The notes under the pieces: generated by a model
The model's input: the letters and a program-made list of their open reading frames with translations, nothing else
Databases searched by the model: none
Told to the model about the DNA's origin: nothing
Shown: piece by piece, positions 1 through 10,714 of the stretch
Layout: every line of letters starts with the position of its first letter
Position numbering within the stretch: the first letter of the stretch is position 1
Made by a program: the position numbers and the translations under genes
Assembly (NCBI GenBank): GCA_014526335.1
Contig: JACTAT010000032.1
Span: forward strand, 1,169,026 to 1,233,025
DNA: 64,000 bases
Source of the DNA: Chrysaora quinquecirrha
Lineage: Eukaryota > Cnidaria > Scyphozoa > Semaeostomeae > Pelagiidae
Direction: 5' to 3'

Positions 1-76
1 AATCTAAGTTTGCATTTTGATTGTCGAATCTAATTATAGTCTGTATCTTTTTTTGTGTTTATGTTGCTTGAGAAAT

Positions 77-140
77 AGACCTTTTTCCCAATTCATTTTC
101 ATTACGAGACTGGCCAACCAAAGCGAGGCGATGGTTGTAG
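77..140 (+). repeat. Left terminal inverted repeat of the ISL2EU-like element
   Basis: About 64 bp, imperfectly inverted against 7304-7369. The outer 22 bases match best. The inner part shares GGCGATGGTTGTAG with the right end after a diverged spacer. Confidence 0.82.
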
Positions 141-247
141 TGCGCTTCTCATAATCTCACACCTAACGTTGGCGTGCTGGCATCTAGTGTCATGGAAAGT
201 TTATAGATAGCATTTGTCGCTTTACTTGTGTTTCATTTTGATTATTT

Positions 248-1820
248 ATGGCTGAAAATAGCGATAGTCAAACTGCTAGTGCTGAGGTGAAGAAGAAATC
301 ATCTTTTGGTAAACAGTGTGCAGCTTGTGGCTGCTATAATTTGTTTTACAAAAGTGATGTTACTCCGACTGGCCTACATTTCTTTCGTTTTCCTCAAATG
401 CAGTTTGATCAAAAGAGTTGATGGTTTGGATGGTTTCAAAGTGACTCCAAGCACAGTTTTGTGTCAAGAGCACTTTAAAGATTCAGATATCAAGCAAGGT
501 CCAAATCGTTGGAATTTAGTCCATGGTGCAGTTTCCTCTTTGAAGCTACACAACGTTGATCCCACCAAGAAACGCAGCAAAGGTAGCTGAAAGCCTCCTA
601 AAGATTGCAGATCTGTCAATGATCAAGAGCCCCAACCTTGTTCTTCTGTTGTATCAGAAGAAACTGATGAATTTGATGATATTTCTCTTTTGGAAAGTGA
701 TCCAAAGTATGTAACGTGTTCCACCCAAACTGATTTTTCTTTTGTTCATATCCCCATGCTATTAAGCGATAGTGATGACTCTGGTGACTAAACCTGCAAA
801 TGAGAATGATCAGAAATGTTATGTCAACCTTCAGCAGAAAATTGATGAACTTTCTCTTAAAATTCTACAATTGGATGCTGATTTATCTGTGGCAAAAAAG
901 CACTGTTCTCTATCGAAAAATTACAAAATGATGATTCTCCAGTCAAGTTCTACACGGGCTTTCCAAATTATTCTTCATTGCAATATGTCTTTGAGTATAT
1001 GGAGCCAAAGCTGAAAAATATTTCCTACTGGCGTGGCCCTAAGTCTCACGAGGCATCCAAGAAGAAGGTTGAAAGGCAAGAGTCTAACATTAAGCGTGGC
1101 CGTAAACGAGTCCTTTCAAACTTTGAAGCATTTATACTTGTTTTGATGCGTCTTAAAGTTGGTTTGTTTTTGACTGATCTTGGAGACAGATTTGGTATTT
1201 CTAATGGCCACGCTTCAGGAATTTTTACCACCTGGATCAACTTCATATATCATGAATTGCCACTGCTTTTTCCCTTTCCTCCAAAAGAAATGATTCAGTA
1301 AATAATGCCTAAAGAATTCAAGATATACCCTTCCACCAGAGTCATCATTGACTGCACCAAAATTTTCATCAAGGTCCCATCATCCATGAAAGCTCAGTGA
1401 CAAACATGGTCTGAGTATAAGCATCACAACGCATGGAAAGCACTAGTGGGAATATCTCCTAATAGTGCAATTACCTATGTACCCAAGCTCTGGTCAGGAC
1501 GTGCTTCTGACAAAGAAAACACAGAAAAATGTGGCATTCTATCTCTCCTTGAGCCTGGTGACAATTTTATGGCAGACCGTTGATTCGACATTGCGGATAT
1601 TCTCCCCATTGGTGTCACCCTGAATATTCCTCCTTTTAAAGGTTCTCATGCACAGCTGACCCCCAAAGAAAGTGAAGAAACCGCCCGTATATCAGCTGTA
1701 AGAATCCATGTAGAAAGGGCAATTGATAGAGTCAAGAACTTTCATATTCTCGATGGTGTTCTACCCTTAACATTATATCCAGTTGCTAATCAAATTTTTA
1801 GTCTGTTGCTTAATAACTAA
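248..1820 (+). pseudogene. THAP-domain DDE transposase (ISL2EU/Harbinger type), broken
   Basis: Starts at the ATG at 248 (MAENSD). A C-x2-C pair (CAAC) with an FRFP motif opens a C2CH THAP zinc finger, whose second half (LCQEHF, then GAVSS) is read in another frame after about 415. A coiled-coil-like stretch follows at about 800-900. The DDE_Tnp_4-type core runs from about 980: helix-turn-helix-like FGISNGHASG, then the catalytic candidates Asp in VIIDCTKIF, Asp in MADR and Glu in HVERAIDRVK. In the core frame there are in-frame stops at 1299, 1398 and 1581, plus a stop at 588 and further frameshifts near 415, 790 and 900. The family normally binds the transposon ends through THAP and cuts them with the DDE core. 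This copy is dead. Confidence 0.85.
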
Positions 1821-1950
1821 TTTCTTGCCATTTCTTGTAATGCCTTCAACACACGAGTAATACATAAATACCTAATATTAGTGATACAAGATACTATAAC
1901 AAATTTAGAAGTAAACAATTGGTACAAAGTAATAATATGGAATCCTATAT

Positions 1951-2555
1951 ACTAATCTCTGGTTATGCAAATTAGGTTGCCCATTGTTATAATCCATTGT
2001 TTGATTACACAAGAAAGGCTTTTCCCCTGGGCCACCCAGAGATGCGCTTCTTTTTTTAACTGATCCCTATCCTGCCTGGGCGGTGCAGTATCTATTTTTT
2101 CATGTCTTTTAAAGCCTGTAACTTGGTTAAAATTTCGATTTTATTTCAGTTTCAAAAAGTTTTGTTTTCAGTTGCGGGCGCTTTTGTTAGTGTGGTTTTG
2201 ATTGCGGTTGTCTTGTAGCAACCAGTATACAAACATACCAGTATGCAAGGTAGCGAATACGCGGAATGGAATGTGGAATGGAATGAAATGGTTGGCTGCA
2301 CTGTTACTTCAATATTAATCTCTTCTGTCTGTATTACTAAACTCCTTAAATGCAAATTAGGTTGCCCCTTTGTTATGGCCCATTGTTCGATTACACAAGG
2401 AAGGCTCTTTCCTTGGGCCACCTAGAAACCTGGTTCTTTTTTGATCGACGCCCTTTCTGCCCAGATAGTGCATGCCGTATTTTTCTAAATGTTTTGAGAA
2501 TCAAAGGTTTGTTAAAATTTCAATTTTATCTCGGCTTCAACAAGTTTTTGGTTTG
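1951..2555 (+). repeat. Two diverged direct copies, 385 bp apart, in ISL2EU interior
   Basis: 1951-2170 and 2336-2555 are related: both contain TGCAAATTAGGTTGCCC, then CATTGTT.GATTACACAAG, a CTGGGCCACC-like run and GTTAAAATTTC, all shifted by 385 bases. No coding potential seen. The stretch between the THAP gene and the GAT repeat holds nothing else I recognise. Confidence 0.7.
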
Positions 2556-2651
2556 GATTGCGAAACTACCCAAAAACAGCCAAAATCACGCAAAACAACC
2601 CATAATCAGCTTAAAACCACTTAGGATTTTCCATTTTCCGGGGTCAACTAT

Positions 2652-2819
2652 AATGATGATGATGATTCTGATTTCGATGACATGAAGATAATGATGATTG
2701 TGATGATGACGATGACGATGATGATGATGACTATTATCAACATTATGATTTTGACGGCATAATGAGATTTGATGGCATGGTGATGGTAATGATGATTATG
2801 ATCTGACGATGATTATGAT

Positions 2820-2853
<34 letters not shown>

Positions 2854-2950
2854 AATGATAATGATGATAAGGATGACTCTAATGGTGATTATAATGTGAT
2901 GGTTGGTGAAATCGATAATGATAATTTCGACGATGGTGATAATGATCATG
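2652..2950 (+). repeat. GAT/ATG-rich simple repeat
   Basis: Irregular GAT trinucleotide array. It resumes at 4995-5025 (TTGATGATGATGATGAC) on the far side of the element at 2951-4992, so the array was split by that insertion. Confidence 0.9.
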
Positions 2951-4992
2951 CACTCTTAGAAATAAAGAGTTTTCACAAAACCTTTACAAGTTTTTCAAAA
3001 TCATACATATTTCGAACCTTTTCAAGACTTTTGAAAAACCCAATTCCAAGGTTTTTCCAAAAACCCTGTGAGAAGGTTTTTTGAAGAACCTTATTAGGTT
3101 TTTTACAACTTCATTAAAAAACCTTTACGAGACTTTCAGAAAACCCTGCTTGAAGGTTTTTAGCAACTCTTTCAGGGGTTTTATGAAAAACGTATATTTC
3201 GTCCATTTCGCCGCATTTATTCCGCCGTTATTCCGCCAACTTCCTGAAAAACCCTGCTCAGCAATTTTTTAAAACTTCCCAATTTTAAAAAAGAGAATGC
3301 ATGCTAGAGTTCAACATTGTATTTTGTACAAAATAACCCATAAAAAGAATTATAAATGAAAAACATTGATTAACATTTTAGTAGTAAATTGTTCAAATTA
3401 AATTATGTTCTTGTCCCTTCAATACGAGTTTCCTTAGCTTTGTATCTTCTTTCTTCTTTACAACTTCTTCATACTTCTTCGTTTCTTCATCAATTTTGTT
3501 TTTCTTTCATTGTTCTTTCATCTCTAGCTGCATCTTATGTTTCCTCGTGTTCCTTCTTTCTTTCTCTTATATTTGATAAAGTTAATTGAGCGCATTTCCT
3601 TCTCTTCCTTCTCTTGTACACCTTGTTTAATTTTCTGCAGTCTTCTTTAATCTCACCTTGAAAAAAGGAAGTACAAAAACGATAAATATGGAGTACCAAA
3701 TGATATATTGAAATAAACAATAATATAAAGGCTCCCAAAAGCAAAAACCTGCTTACCAGAACTTTTCCAGCCGCTTTTTCGGGCACAACATCAACAATAA
3801 AACTTATGTGGACAGGCTGGTCGAAATGTTTCAACGACATCAGGCCAAAATCATATTCTGTGCATTTGTGTTTTTAGAAATGTATCTCAAAAACCGATTT
3901 TTTTTAGGCCAGCATTGTTTGGCAAGCAGGTCTTGCATGTTTGCAAAGTCAAATAACCTTCGATAACTTGCTACTGCTTATATCTAAACACCAACGTGAA
4001 AATCTCAGGCCAGGGGCTATATTTCTCCTCATTGCATATTCGTACATAGTCACAATACTTTTCAACTTCTTAAGACAGTTATAATTCCCGAAAATGCTTT
4101 CGAAAAATAGCTAATAATTTAGGAAAATAAACTCACTTGATATCATAAAGCTTCTCTTGTCATCTTGTGCTTGTAAGGCATTCGTTTTCTTCAATGGCTA
4201 AGCAAATCCACTTTGACATCACCTTGCTTTTTCTTTCAAAGTCTGTCACAGGCATTCTGTCCAATCAGCTTCTTTTTTTCACATGGTACATAGGAATGGC
4301 GGGAAGAATCGGCCAATCACGTAGCGTGCAGGCAAAGGTTTTTTGAAAAACCATATGGAAAACCCTGAAACCTTTACACATTCGACGTTCGAATTCTCAC
4401 ATTTTGGTAAAAAAAGCCTTTGATACACAAGTCCGGGGTCAAAATTTGCTTCTCTTTACTACTAAGCCAAATCAAGATAAATGATTTTGCTATTTTGTTT
4501 CAAGCTCAGAAAGAATTTTCTAGTGCGAATTTACTGAATTAATTTCTTAGAAGTTAAATTTCAGGTTTGACGTATAAGAATAATCAGAGCTTTCCGAAGA
4601 ATCCTGTTCAAGAAGTTTCCCAGTCTGATATCGTTGATGTCAACCCAAGTTTTAAGCGCTAGAATCTGGGCCTAAGGACGTCTTTGTTGAAATGTTGTAC
4701 GCCATTTCATATTTGCAAAAAACCTTTTTAAGGCTTTAGAGCAAAACTCAACGAGTCGAACACTGAAATTAACAGGAAAAACCTTTTTAATGTTTTTGAA
4801 AGAACCTCAAGTTTTTGGCACAAAACCTAAATAGGTTTTTTCTTTTAAATGTTGATACGAAAAACCCCTTTGCTGTTTAAGAACCTTTTTTCTCTTTCAA
4901 AGACCTTCAAAAGTTTTATAAAAGAACCTCTGTGTTTAAAAAACCTTCCTGCCCTCCAAAAAACCTTTCAAAAACCTTTATTTCTAAGAGTG
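2951..4992. mobile_element. Nested DNA element with CACTCTTAGAAATAAAG ends
   Basis: The 17-bp terminus CACTCTTAGAAATAAAG at 2951 is inverted at 4976-4992. TG flanks both sides (2949-2950, 4993-4994) and the insertion splits a GAT array. The CAC start, 2-bp flank and many subterminal AAAACCTT and AAGGTTTT motifs in both orientations resemble EnSpm/CACTA-type elements; that class is my inference. No transposase is visible. The only possible gene is a minus-strand exon at 3755-3840, starting MSLKHFDQPVHISF and ending at a GTAAGC donor, followed by a Lys/Arg/Glu-rich stretch near 3545-3660. I do not recognise it. Confidence 0.65.
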
Positions 4993-5388
4993 TGTTGATG
5001 ATGTTGATGATGATGATGACATCATTTTGAGCTATCAAACAATGTGTTTTTGGGTCCTTGAAACATTTTTTTCAGGGTATAGGTGGATTTTACAGCAGGA
5101 TCTTTCTATATTGACAATGTTTGATTATAATACTGTTACGTAGATGTAACATTATTTGGATAAAAAAATTAATAAAACTGCTGTAGTAAAAGTAGTTCTG
5201 CCTTAATAAAACTGCTATAGTTTTTATATGTATTCTTTCATATTATGTCTCTTTTTATATATTCTTATATTATAATATCTGAACTTATCCTGAAAATAAA
5301 TTGAATACATAATAACCATCAGAAGACAAAAAAGAGTTCCTTATCTCAAATATTTCACTATTGTTATTGTCTACGTAAATGTTATTAT
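4993..5388. other. AT-rich non-coding remainder of ISL2EU interior
   Basis: Contains the resumed GAT repeat at 4995-5025 and then AT-rich sequence; I see no gene or structured repeat. Confidence 0.6.
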
Positions 5389-7215
5389 TTAGGAAGAAAA
5401 TTTTTCCCAACAACTATGAATATAAAATGGAAGTCCCCTTTTGACAAGTTTTGTGAAAAACTCTGGTAAAACAGCTTTACAATAAAAATGATGAAGTTGA
5501 GGAAGGATGGATCTCTGGACGAAATCAGCATCGTATTCAATTGATTTGATGAATAGTGGCTCATGGTCTCCAAACCACACCACCAGATCCACTCTCTTCA
5601 AACCAGAGCAAAACAATTGACCTTGAACTTGAAAAGAATAAGGATATGTCCTTTTAAGATGGAATTTCTCACCTGTTCTTGTTAGAAAGAAGCTCTTGTC
5701 ACCAAGGGCAACCTCAAGAGAAGACGAAAACTTAGAAAAAGGGCATTTGATTTCCAGACCCCAAGAAGTATTATCATGATGAAGAGTACCATCCAAAGAT
5801 GCACCCAAGAAAGAATGAGATTTAGAGATGATAAGACCAGGTTCATCTACTGATACATTATGATAGCCTTGATTGATCAGAGAATCAAGAAACAAAGAAC
5901 GAACATATGGCTCATATAGATTCCCATGCTATGTAGCAGCAGAAGTAAAACTTGAATAGAACATTGATTTCAGCTTTGAAGAGGGCTCAACTGTATTGCA
6001 ATTATTCGATATAGTCTGTGTTGTTTCTATTTGTTGATTGACCTCGACTAGGTTTTTCAATTTCAGAAATTTGGGATGCGCTGAGGATCATGCGAGACTT
6101 GGCATGGTGTTCCATCATTTCTATGAAACTGGAGCAAGATATATCATAATCATCAGTGAAGGATACAGAATTGCAATCAGCATCATTAGACACATTTAAC
6201 TGAACAAACAAATTTACAAATGGAGAGTCCAATGAATTGACTGTTTCAGTTAGGATGGGTGTATCACCCGATGACTGTGTCACAGGAATGGGATGAAAGG
6301 CAAAAAAACAGCTGTTGGGTGTTGATGAAGCAAGGGAATTCTTCAACTTTTCAAAATCTGCATCATGCAATTGGCAATATTTTCCTTTACGAGGATCATT
6401 TTGATTTACTGGTGGATTTGTTACTACACTATTATCTTTTCCAAATTTTATTTTCTTAATTATAAATTGATCAATTGAAGCAGGAGAGTTTTTATTTGAT
6501 GACGAAGGAACATTCCAAGCAGATAACTTATATGTGCAAGAAACAGGCTCGGGACAGTTCTGATAACCTTTTCTGTTGAAATCCTCCAATGCAAAAAGCA
6601 CACGACCAACATGATTACAGTTGCCAAAACCAGCTTCACCGGCACCAGCAGGACATGTGCAGGCTGCAAAGAAAACATCACCAGAATCATTTGAACGAAC
6701 AACGATAATTTTGTACAAGGTGTTCTTCATTGAAGCTTTCATACAAACATCAAAATAGGTAGAATTTAAATCTTTTGCCACAGAGAAGGATCTTATATAC
6801 CCTTCATTGAAGAATTGGAAGGATTTAAGCCTGTACTTTTCAATTTGATGTGCTTGAATTTGGTTGTTCGAATGACAAGATAATCATACAGTTGGACAAA
6901 AGAGAAAATTGGAGTGCCTCTGAGATCGGATGTCCACGGCAATTGGCTGCATTTATTCTTAAAAATTGCTTCATAAGTGCACTGATCTTCGTTTGGTGCT
7001 TCAGCTTTGGTTGTTGATCGAAAACTGTCGTCTTCTTGCCTCTATATCTGAGAAAGGATTGCGTAGGCTCTCAGAATAAGGTCCGCCTTTGACCCAGACA
7101 TTTCTTCCTTGTAAGCAGCTAAAATCACTTTCAGTTCCTTTATAGTTAAACATTTTAAATCTTCAAGAGAACTAACAGCCTTCTTTTCGGGTAACAGAGA
7201 TTTGAACTGATCCAT
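5389..7215 (-). pseudogene. SAP / SWIM zinc finger / YqaJ exonuclease protein of ISL2EU, broken
   Basis: Starts at the ATG at 7215 (MDQFKSLLPEKK). Residues about 15-55 look like a SAP DNA-binding motif (SLEDLKCLTIKELKVIL). After a disrupted stretch (about 6785-7040), the frame at 6781-6002 carries a SWIM-type CxCx(n)CxH site (CTCPAG then NCNHVG). The frame at 5895-5389 is a YqaJ/lambda-exonuclease fold: SFLGASLDG supplies the Asp, GLEIKCPF the ExK pair and SFQVQGQLF the glutamine motif. Breaks lie between the three blocks. YqaJ proteins are 5'-3' exonucleases with recombinase partners in phages. In ISL2EU elements the role is unknown; processing of transposon ends is a guess. It is oriented towards the transposase gene. 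Confidence 0.82.
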
Positions 7216-7303
7216 TATTACCAAAAAATAACCCAATAATGTCACCAGCCAAACCAGACAAAGCTAACCAAAGAACTGGATTGACAAATGTGCGCTTTGG
7301 TCA

Positions 7304-7369
7304 ACTACAACCATCGCCGCGCTTTCAATCGCCAGTGTCACAAACCAAAATGAATTGGGAAAAAGGTCT
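7304..7369 (-). repeat. Right terminal inverted repeat of the ISL2EU-like element
   Basis: Inverted partner of 77-140, ending GGGAAAAAGGTCT and followed by AT, the presumed target-site duplication. Confidence 0.82.
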
Positions 7370-7371
7370 AT

Positions 7372-7769
7372 TCTGCTTGTGAAAAGAGCCAAGATGAAAA
7401 ATTTAGTGGTAAAATATATCAAGTAGACCTAATCGACAATGTCAATAAGCTTTACCAAAAGGATTTCGATAAGGAAAACAGATGCTCCCCGACTGAACTC
7501 GGAAAATTATGGAAACAGACTTTCCAGAAATATTAGGAACAAAAGTAACAACTGTATATGAAGGACAGAAAAGACGTGTCTGGGTCTATGAAGGGGTCTT
7601 GTAGTAGTTTTAAGAAGGGCTGCCGTGATTGGACTAATTCAAATTTCTAATTTGCATGACAAAAGAAAGCTTTCAACTGAGTCTGTGGACAATACTAACC
7701 CCCTCTTGCAGTACTTAATATGGCAAAGAGTTTTGGATGACCAAAACATTCAAAACTCGATAGGACAGC
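7372..7769. other. Flank right of ISL2EU; no recognisable gene
   Basis: Lies between the ISL2EU right end and the LINE 3' fragment and could be the decayed upstream part of the same LINE. I cannot align any reverse-transcriptase motif here. Confidence 0.4.
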
Positions 7770-8378
7770 GCACATAAACTAAAAATTGAAGCAAGCAGAT
7801 ACACAACAAATAGTGGTAGATTAGAAAGGGAACAAAGGTTTTGTGACTTTTGTACAAAAAACGAGAAAAAAATAGAGGATGAGTTACATTTTACGTTTAA
7901 TTGCGAATCCAACAACTCCCTGAGAATACAATGTTTTAACAAAATTGACATAGATGTTGAAAAGGGGAAAACGAATAATGAAGAAGAAAATCTAGAATTA
8001 TTAAAATCAATAGTAAAATCAAACGAAAGCATAAAATTCAAAACATTTGCGACATTTATATATGATAGTGAACAGATACGAATAAAGAAAACGGCTTAGA
8101 AAAGATTGATTAAATATACAACTATATAGCTGTGAATTGTACAAGCTTAATTGGAATCAATTTTTATTCATAAGACCATCATAAAAAGGACGAGTAAAGA
8201 ATTCTGTATTAGTATGTAGGCTTCCAAAAAATTTGATCATAGATATGTAATCGCTAGTAGTTTAGTTAATGTTTGTATTCTGTAGTCTAACAATAGCATA
8301 TTATATTAATAATATCATATGTATGTATATTGTATTCTGCTAGACCCTTCACAGGGTGTTGAATATTGAATTGAATTG
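7770..8378 (+). pseudogene. 3' end of a non-LTR retrotransposon (LINE)
   Basis: A frame ending at the TAG at 8097 contains the zinc knuckle C-x2-C-x11-H-x4-C (CDFC at 7842, then HFTFNC). This is the usual C-terminal finger after the reverse transcriptase in cnidarian CR1/RTE-like LINEs. About 280 bases of 3' UTR follow and end in a TTGAATATTGAATTGAATTG tail, the kind of short tandem tail such LINEs carry. The RT itself is absent, so this is a 5'-truncated copy. Confidence 0.72.
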
Positions 8379-8449
8379 CCATTGGCCAACATGCAGACTT
8401 AGTAAAAAAAAATTAAGCATGCCTTCCCATACATGACTAAGCTACTGGT

Positions 8450-8790
8450 AGTGAGGGTAGCAAACCAACACACATGCACACACGCACCCTTTGAATGCTG
8501 GTAGCTAGGGTAGTAAGGGTAGCACGCCTACACATATGTACACACACAACTCTCTTATACTGGTAGCAGGGGTAGCAAGTCTACACATATGTACACACAC
8601 ACCTCTTGTGCGTAAACTGGTAGCAAGGGTAGCAAGGGTATTAAGCCTATACATATGTACACACACACCTCTTGTATACTGGTAGCAATGGGTAGCAAGG
8701 GTAGCACACCTACACATATGTACACACACACCTCTTGTATACTGGTAGCAAGGGTAGCAAGGGTAGCAAGCCTACACATAGGTACACACA
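8450..8790 (+). repeat. Minisatellite, about six units of 50-65 bp
   Basis: Units alternate GGTAGCAAGGGTAGCAAG with CCTACACATATGTACACACA and CTCTTGTATACTGGTAGC. Later units are more regular, and unit length varies with the number of GGTAGCAA repeats. Minus-strand reading frames across it are repeat artefacts. Confidence 0.88.
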
Positions 8791-8794
8791 CAAC

Positions 8795-8923
8795 TCTAAG
8801 CAAGTTTAGATTTTATATTTTGTTTGTTTTGTATTTTTAAACAATTCTCAAAGTAGGCCGCCAACTTGGAGAATTGTTTAAAAATACAAAACAAACCAAA
8901 TATAAAATCTAAACTTGCTTAGA
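8795..8923. repeat. Long hairpin: 55-bp arms, one mismatch, 19-base loop
   Basis: 8795-8849 is the reverse complement of 8869-8923 apart from one position; the loop is 8850-8868. A diverged part of the right arm recurs at 8981-9035 (ACTTGGAGAACTGTTTAAAA). It starts directly at the end of the minisatellite. It may be a small fold-back MITE or an inverted duplication; a small-RNA precursor is possible but unsupported. Confidence 0.92.
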
Positions 8924-9922
8924 CTGGACAAAAGCAAAGGGAAGTAAACTATTTTAAGTAATAGTATTGTTGTTATTTGGCCTCCAACTTGGAGAACTGT
9001 TTAAAAATACAATGAAGAAAAATATTGAATCTTATTTGTTAAGCTAAAGCACAGTTTAAACCAAAATACGGTACAGCTAACTTAGGTAACCCTACAAACC
9101 TATCTTTACAAGCTACAATTACCTAGATACTTATGTACTGTCAGACTGTCGTCAGTCACTAGACTAGGCCTAGGCTCAAGCGAATACTGTACTTTCATTT
9201 CGTCTAATGGGGCATTTCCTGCGGCTGACGGAATCATTCAACATGGAGACAAACAGGTTAATGCAGTTTTTCTGTCTGCTGCAGTGATGTTATAGCCAGA
9301 CCGCCACTGCCTTGCCTTTTTCGCCATTTTGATATTTGTTTTTCAAAGCGTCCATGCAGTATCATGCTGAAGTAGCGCCAATGACTCATTGGTTCAAATA
9401 CTTATGGATTATTCAAAGCAAGGGCTTTTTCTGGCTATTCCCAACCGTAACCCAATCAAAAGCTTGCTACAATCTGCTACCCTAGGGAATCCCAAACCAG
9501 ATACCAGCCAATCACAACAAGCATTGTTAAAACTTATACATAATACCTATCAAGGCCTTGCATTGAGGAACTTAGATTTAGGCAGTGCCACAGATTAGCC
9601 TGGTGGCAATGCCAATGAATTCAAAAGCAATACTTAACACATCTAGCCCAACTGAACTGTGGAACTAAATGCCTGCTGATTATAAAAATTTATATGGTTG
9701 GCAATACATCCCAGAAACTGATGAAAATGCACTGACTGAGCCAGGATTGAAAGTATCCAAGCTATGAATGGGTACTTGTGGGTGATAATTCGAAATGTAA
9801 CAACAATAGAGTAATAAGAGAACTTACAATGTACCAAGACTTCAATTTCACATTTAGAGTGATGGGAAAAATTGTCCCAAGATATCCCATACCAGCAACA
9901 TTGTATTTTTCAAATTCATTTC
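8924..9922. other. No confident gene; possible decayed tail of the PIF1-like relic
   Basis: Near 9640-9840 the minus strand has a weak AW-LSI-like string that could be the C-terminal helicase motif of PIF1 proteins, but I cannot align it firmly. Apart from the partial hairpin arm at 8981-9035 I see nothing else. Confidence 0.35.
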
Positions 9923-10369
9923 TCACATTGGATTATTTGATAAAGAATCTCTTTTATCAATGTGCGTCACTGAGACTATGTACAGCCTTCGAGGTGACAA
10001 AAACGATACATATGACAAATGATACATACATATATCAATGTTAAAAAGTAGCATAACTGGAGCACCAAGTTTCAAAAGCAATTTTTGTTCAGCAATACAT
10101 TTTTTCAAAATAGATTTTTACCCGTGTCGTCTGATATAAAAATAAACAATTCACCAGGCATCTCTTCTAGGCATTCAACAGTCTCAATAAATATTTCCCT
10201 GTTGGTACAAAAGATTATAGTCAGAACTTCTATATAGAATTCTTCAGGGTCAATTGAACGTGTGAAGTTCTGCCTCGCATATTTCATGTTATCTTTTGTA
10301 CAAGTTCCTTCTGCTAAACTTCCCAGAAACTAGATAAAATCAAGTTCGTTTTGTCTCACTAAGTCAGTC
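9923..10369 (-). pseudogene. PIF1-like helicase relic, C-terminal segment
   Basis: Reading minus from 10369: LTDLVRQNELDFI, then FCTNREIFIETVECLEEMPG, then after a frame break KLGAPVMLLFNID. These match the order seen in PIF1/RRM3-type SF1 helicases: LT.vfRQ.d..F, the PTN...N motif with a LPGE-like turn, and L..GA.VMLL.N. The segment joins to 20831-21119 across the IS3EU-like insertion. Stops and frame changes mark it as dead. Such helicases unwind DNA; in animals many copies come from Helitrons or captured genes, and the source here is unknown. Confidence 0.82.
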
Positions 10370-10375
10370 AAAATT
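10370..10375 (+). repeat. Target-site duplication AAAATT, left of IS3EU-like element
   Basis: AAAATT directly before the TIR start TATGAAGCGGC; repeated at 20825-20830 directly after the right TIR. Confidence 0.9.
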
Positions 10376-10652
10376 TATGAAGCGGCAATGGTGACAAAAA
10401 TCGAAACGTTACACAGCAGTGATGTTAGACGTCCGTAGTGACCTCAGACGTCCGTAGCAACAACAGACGTCCGTAGTGACCTCAGACGCCCGTAGTAATG
10501 TTAGACATTCGTAGTAGCCTAAACGCCCGTAGTAACATCAGGCGTCCCCAATAAACTTAGACGTCCGTAGTGACCTTAGACGTCCGTAGTAACATTTGAC
10601 ATGAGGTTCGACTGCAGTTGTGAGGTGCGCGCGCTGAATGCGCAAAAGATAG
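10376..10652 (+). repeat. Left TIR of IS3EU-like element with tandem array
   Basis: 277 bp, inverted against 20519-20824. The inner part (about 10430-10600) is an array of roughly 20-base units of the form GACGTCCGTAGTGACCTTA. The TIR ends in GAGGTGCGCGCGCTGAATGCG, shared with the right side. Confidence 0.92.
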
Positions 10653-10714
10653 AGATGGATTTTTGGCGCCACTCAACTCAACTCAACACCACACCTTCAG
10701 ATCGGGAAATCAAA

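Larger units (their letters stand above)
77..7369. mobile_element. ISL2EU-like DNA transposon, decayed but with both ends
   Basis: The ends are inverted repeats starting AGACCTTTTTCCCAATTCAT on the left and ending with its complement on the right. The dinucleotide AT lies directly outside at 75-76 and 7370-7371. A 2-bp AT duplication, a THAP-type DDE transposase and a second gene with a YqaJ exonuclease are the features I know for the ISL2EU superfamily (PIF/Harbinger relatives). The two genes converge: transposase on plus at 248-1820, YqaJ protein on minus at 7215-5389. The middle holds a GAT repeat and a nested CAC-ended element. Both genes carry stops and frameshifts, so the copy cannot act alone. 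The class call rests on gene pair plus ends. Confidence 0.8.

Noticed and set aside
2743..3084. Poly-isoleucine and poly-aspartate frames
   Set aside because: Translations of the GAT simple repeat, not proteins.
8450..8790. CRISPR-like regular repeat array
   Set aside because: Units are contiguous with no unique spacers and the setting is an animal genome.
8505..8840. Cysteine-rich repeat peptide on the minus strand
   Set aside because: Follows the minisatellite units in two frames equally; no start context or independent support.
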